Shown piece by piece: positions 4,953 through 6,228 of a stretch of 6,228 nucleotides of DNA. The notes beneath the pieces were generated by a model, which did no database searches, had not been told where the DNA came from, and saw only the letters and a program-made list of their open reading frames with translations. Every line of letters starts with the position of its first letter. The stretch's first letter is position 1. Source of the DNA: an uncultured Clostridia bacterium (GTDB lineage: Bacteria > Bacillota > Clostridia > Christensenellales > UBA1242); assembly GCA_937911885.1 (NCBI GenBank), contig CALDPW010000204.1, forward strand, positions 1-6,228, in the 5' to 3' direction. Position numbers and translations under genes: made by a program.

Positions 4953-6228
4953 TTAGTCTTGAACAAGTTCAAACACATATTCAACAAGGTATCTTCCACG
5001 GTTTGAAGGAGTGAATGTTGCAGTTGTTTTAACTTCGCCGTTAACTTTAACTTCTTTTAATGTTAATGTAACAGGAGTTGAATCAACAACTAATTGAATG
5101 CTTCCTATAAATTCTACCGGCTCACCAGCATAAACAGATGTGTGACGGAATAAATCAGCTGTGTCGGTTGGGATTGATAGTGTTTCATATTCTGGTAATT
5201 CAAATGTGTATGTTTCTGCCCAAACAGCATATTCGTTTTCAACACCTGATTGACCATAGATTTTAAAACCATATGAAGGAACAATTGTTCCACTTGTTAA
5301 TGGGGTTTGTAAATCTGCATCTAAATACCATTGTTGTGGCACAGATAGCCCAGGAATTAATTGTCCCAAATTGTTAATTGTATCATTTGATAAGCTAAAT
5401 GAATCGCCATATTCAAATTGAAGATCTCTTTTTCTTATACCATCAATATACACTGGAACATAAACAATTGCATTTTCAACTTCACCATATTCGGTAAATG
5501 TTGATGGTGTTAGGGTAGCATCAATTTGTTTTGATAGCTCTGTTACCATTTTTTCTTGCATTACATAGGTTGTATCAACCAAAATTCCTTGTGCAGGATT
5601 TGCTTCCATTAACATTGTGGTTGTAAAATCCGAAGTTGTTTTAACAAAATCGGTTTCGTTAAATACTAAGGTTGATGTTCCAGTTAAAGTTAGCACACAT
5701 TCCGTGCCATAAACAACAGCAGGTGTGTTTTGAATGTTTATTGTTGCTAACAGTGTTATAAGCCCTTGATCTTGCGAAATTGTTATTTGTATTGCATTGT
5801 TTGCAAGGGTTTGTTGATTGATTGAAAAATTTTGACAAAAATCAGCAACATAGGCTGTTTTAAATGTTTCAAAATTTGTTATATCCATGTGGAATGTGGT
5901 TAACAAATCAACAAATTTTGTTTCAAAAATATTATAGTTTAAGTCTTTAAAAATATGATCTGCCGAAATTCTTGTTGCTTCATAAAATGTTGGTTGGTCA
6001 CCTTGTGGCATTTTAACATATTTAATGTTGTTATTTGCATCTTCATTAACAATATGTTCTTCGCTGTAAACACCATCAAAATCTGCTTTTTCACCATCAA
6101 AATAAGCTGTTAACCTTGATAATGTTCCGTCTGTAGGGTTAACGCTAACTTTTTCTAGTGAATATGTAGGCTCATTCATTATAGGTTCTTGCGATCCTGC
6201 AATAGTTGTAATAAAGGCTCCTTCAGCT
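4953..6228 (-). CDS. C-terminal part of a large beta-rich, probably exported or surface protein (5' end outside window)
   Basis: The frame stays open to the right edge: 16 codons (A-E-G-A-F-I-T-T-I-A-G-S-Q-E-P-I) precede the ATG at 6179. That ATG lacks a well-placed ribosome binding site, since the nearest AGGA is about 15 bases away, so it is probably an internal Met and at least 424 residues are visible. Composition is Thr/Val/Asn/Asp-rich with alternating hydrophobic strands, few Cys and no membrane helix, as in extracellular beta-sandwich proteins. Numbered from the Met at 6179, residues about 258-310 (with WYLDADLQTPLTSGTIVP) resemble a degenerate Listeria-Bacteroides (InlB B/Flg_new) repeat, where 'GWY.D...T.P' is typical. 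Residues about 348-408 look like a final Ig-like domain ending RGRYLVEYVFEL. There is no LPXTG motif or C-terminal anchor, so any signal peptide, lipobox or anchor must be upstream. I cannot assign a function. Confidence 0.7.
   Translation of the reverse strand, partial: AEGAFITTIAGSQEPIMNEPTYSLEKVSVNPTDGTLSRLTAYFDGEKADFDGVYSEEHIVNEDANNNIKYVKMPQGDQPTFYEATRISADHIFKDLNYNIFETKFVDLLTTFHMDITNFETFKTAYVADFCQNFSINQQTLANNAIQITISQDQGLITLLATINIQNTPAVVYGTECVLTLTGTSTLVFNETDFVKTTSDFTTTMLMEANPAQGILVDTTYVMQEKMVTELSKQIDATLTPSTFTEYGEVENAIVYVPVYIDGIRKRDLQFEYGDSFSLSNDTINNLGQLIPGLSVPQQWYLDADLQTPLTSGTIVPSYGFKIYGQSGVENEYAVWAETYTFELPEYETLSIPTDTADLFRHTSVYAGEPVEFIGSIQLVVDSTPVTLTLKEVKVNGEVKTTATFTPSNRGRYLVEYVFELVQD

Noticed and set aside
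1..6228. Recoding of TGA, because all seven stops are TAA or TAG
   Set aside because: Trp is encoded by TGG in the genes read, and no gene is interrupted by or needs TGA read-through. Seven stops in AT-rich DNA are too few to argue from.

Overview
This is an AT-rich, compactly coded bacterial window that looks like a low-GC Firmicutes (Bacillota) genome, probably an uncultured Clostridia or Bacilli lineage. The evidence is AAGGA-type ribosome binding sites, a Gram-positive style lipoprotein, a YitT-family membrane protein, a Firmicutes-like DnaB, and A-tract/stem/T-tract terminators. All seven stop codons used here are TAA or TAG. I cannot name the species.

Layout, left to right. Positions 1-303 (+) hold the C-terminal 100 residues of a protein that starts outside the window, tentatively a DapB/2,4-diaminopentanoate-dehydrogenase-like NAD(P) oxidoreductase. 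A two-way terminator separates it from a convergent minus-strand pair: a YitT-family membrane protein (338-1264) preceded by a CYTH-like protein (1323-2024). A 233-base divergent intergenic region (2025-2257) holds candidate promoters for both sides and two AT-rich palindromes. To its right is a tight plus-strand operon: a lipoprotein with an extra C-terminal membrane helix (2258-3088), a small two-helix membrane protein (3098-3430), and the replicative helicase dnaB (3430-4890, overlapping its upstream neighbour by one base). Two back-to-back hairpin terminators (4891-4951) end dnaB and the convergent minus-strand gene. That gene runs off the right edge and encodes the C-terminal 424 residues of a beta-rich, probably exported protein.

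The clearest functional call is dnaB, with all expected RecA-fold motifs. The points most worth a second look are: (i) DnaB ends in an acidic tail with a terminal Phe that resembles the tip of single-strand DNA-binding protein (SSB); (ii) dnaB is coupled to two uncharacterised membrane genes; (iii) the CYTH-like gene has a promoter that places +1 on the A of its ATG, so it may be translated without a leader; and (iv) the CYTH-like protein lacks the usual ExExK motif. No RNA gene, mobile element, CRISPR array or clearly new defence system was found.
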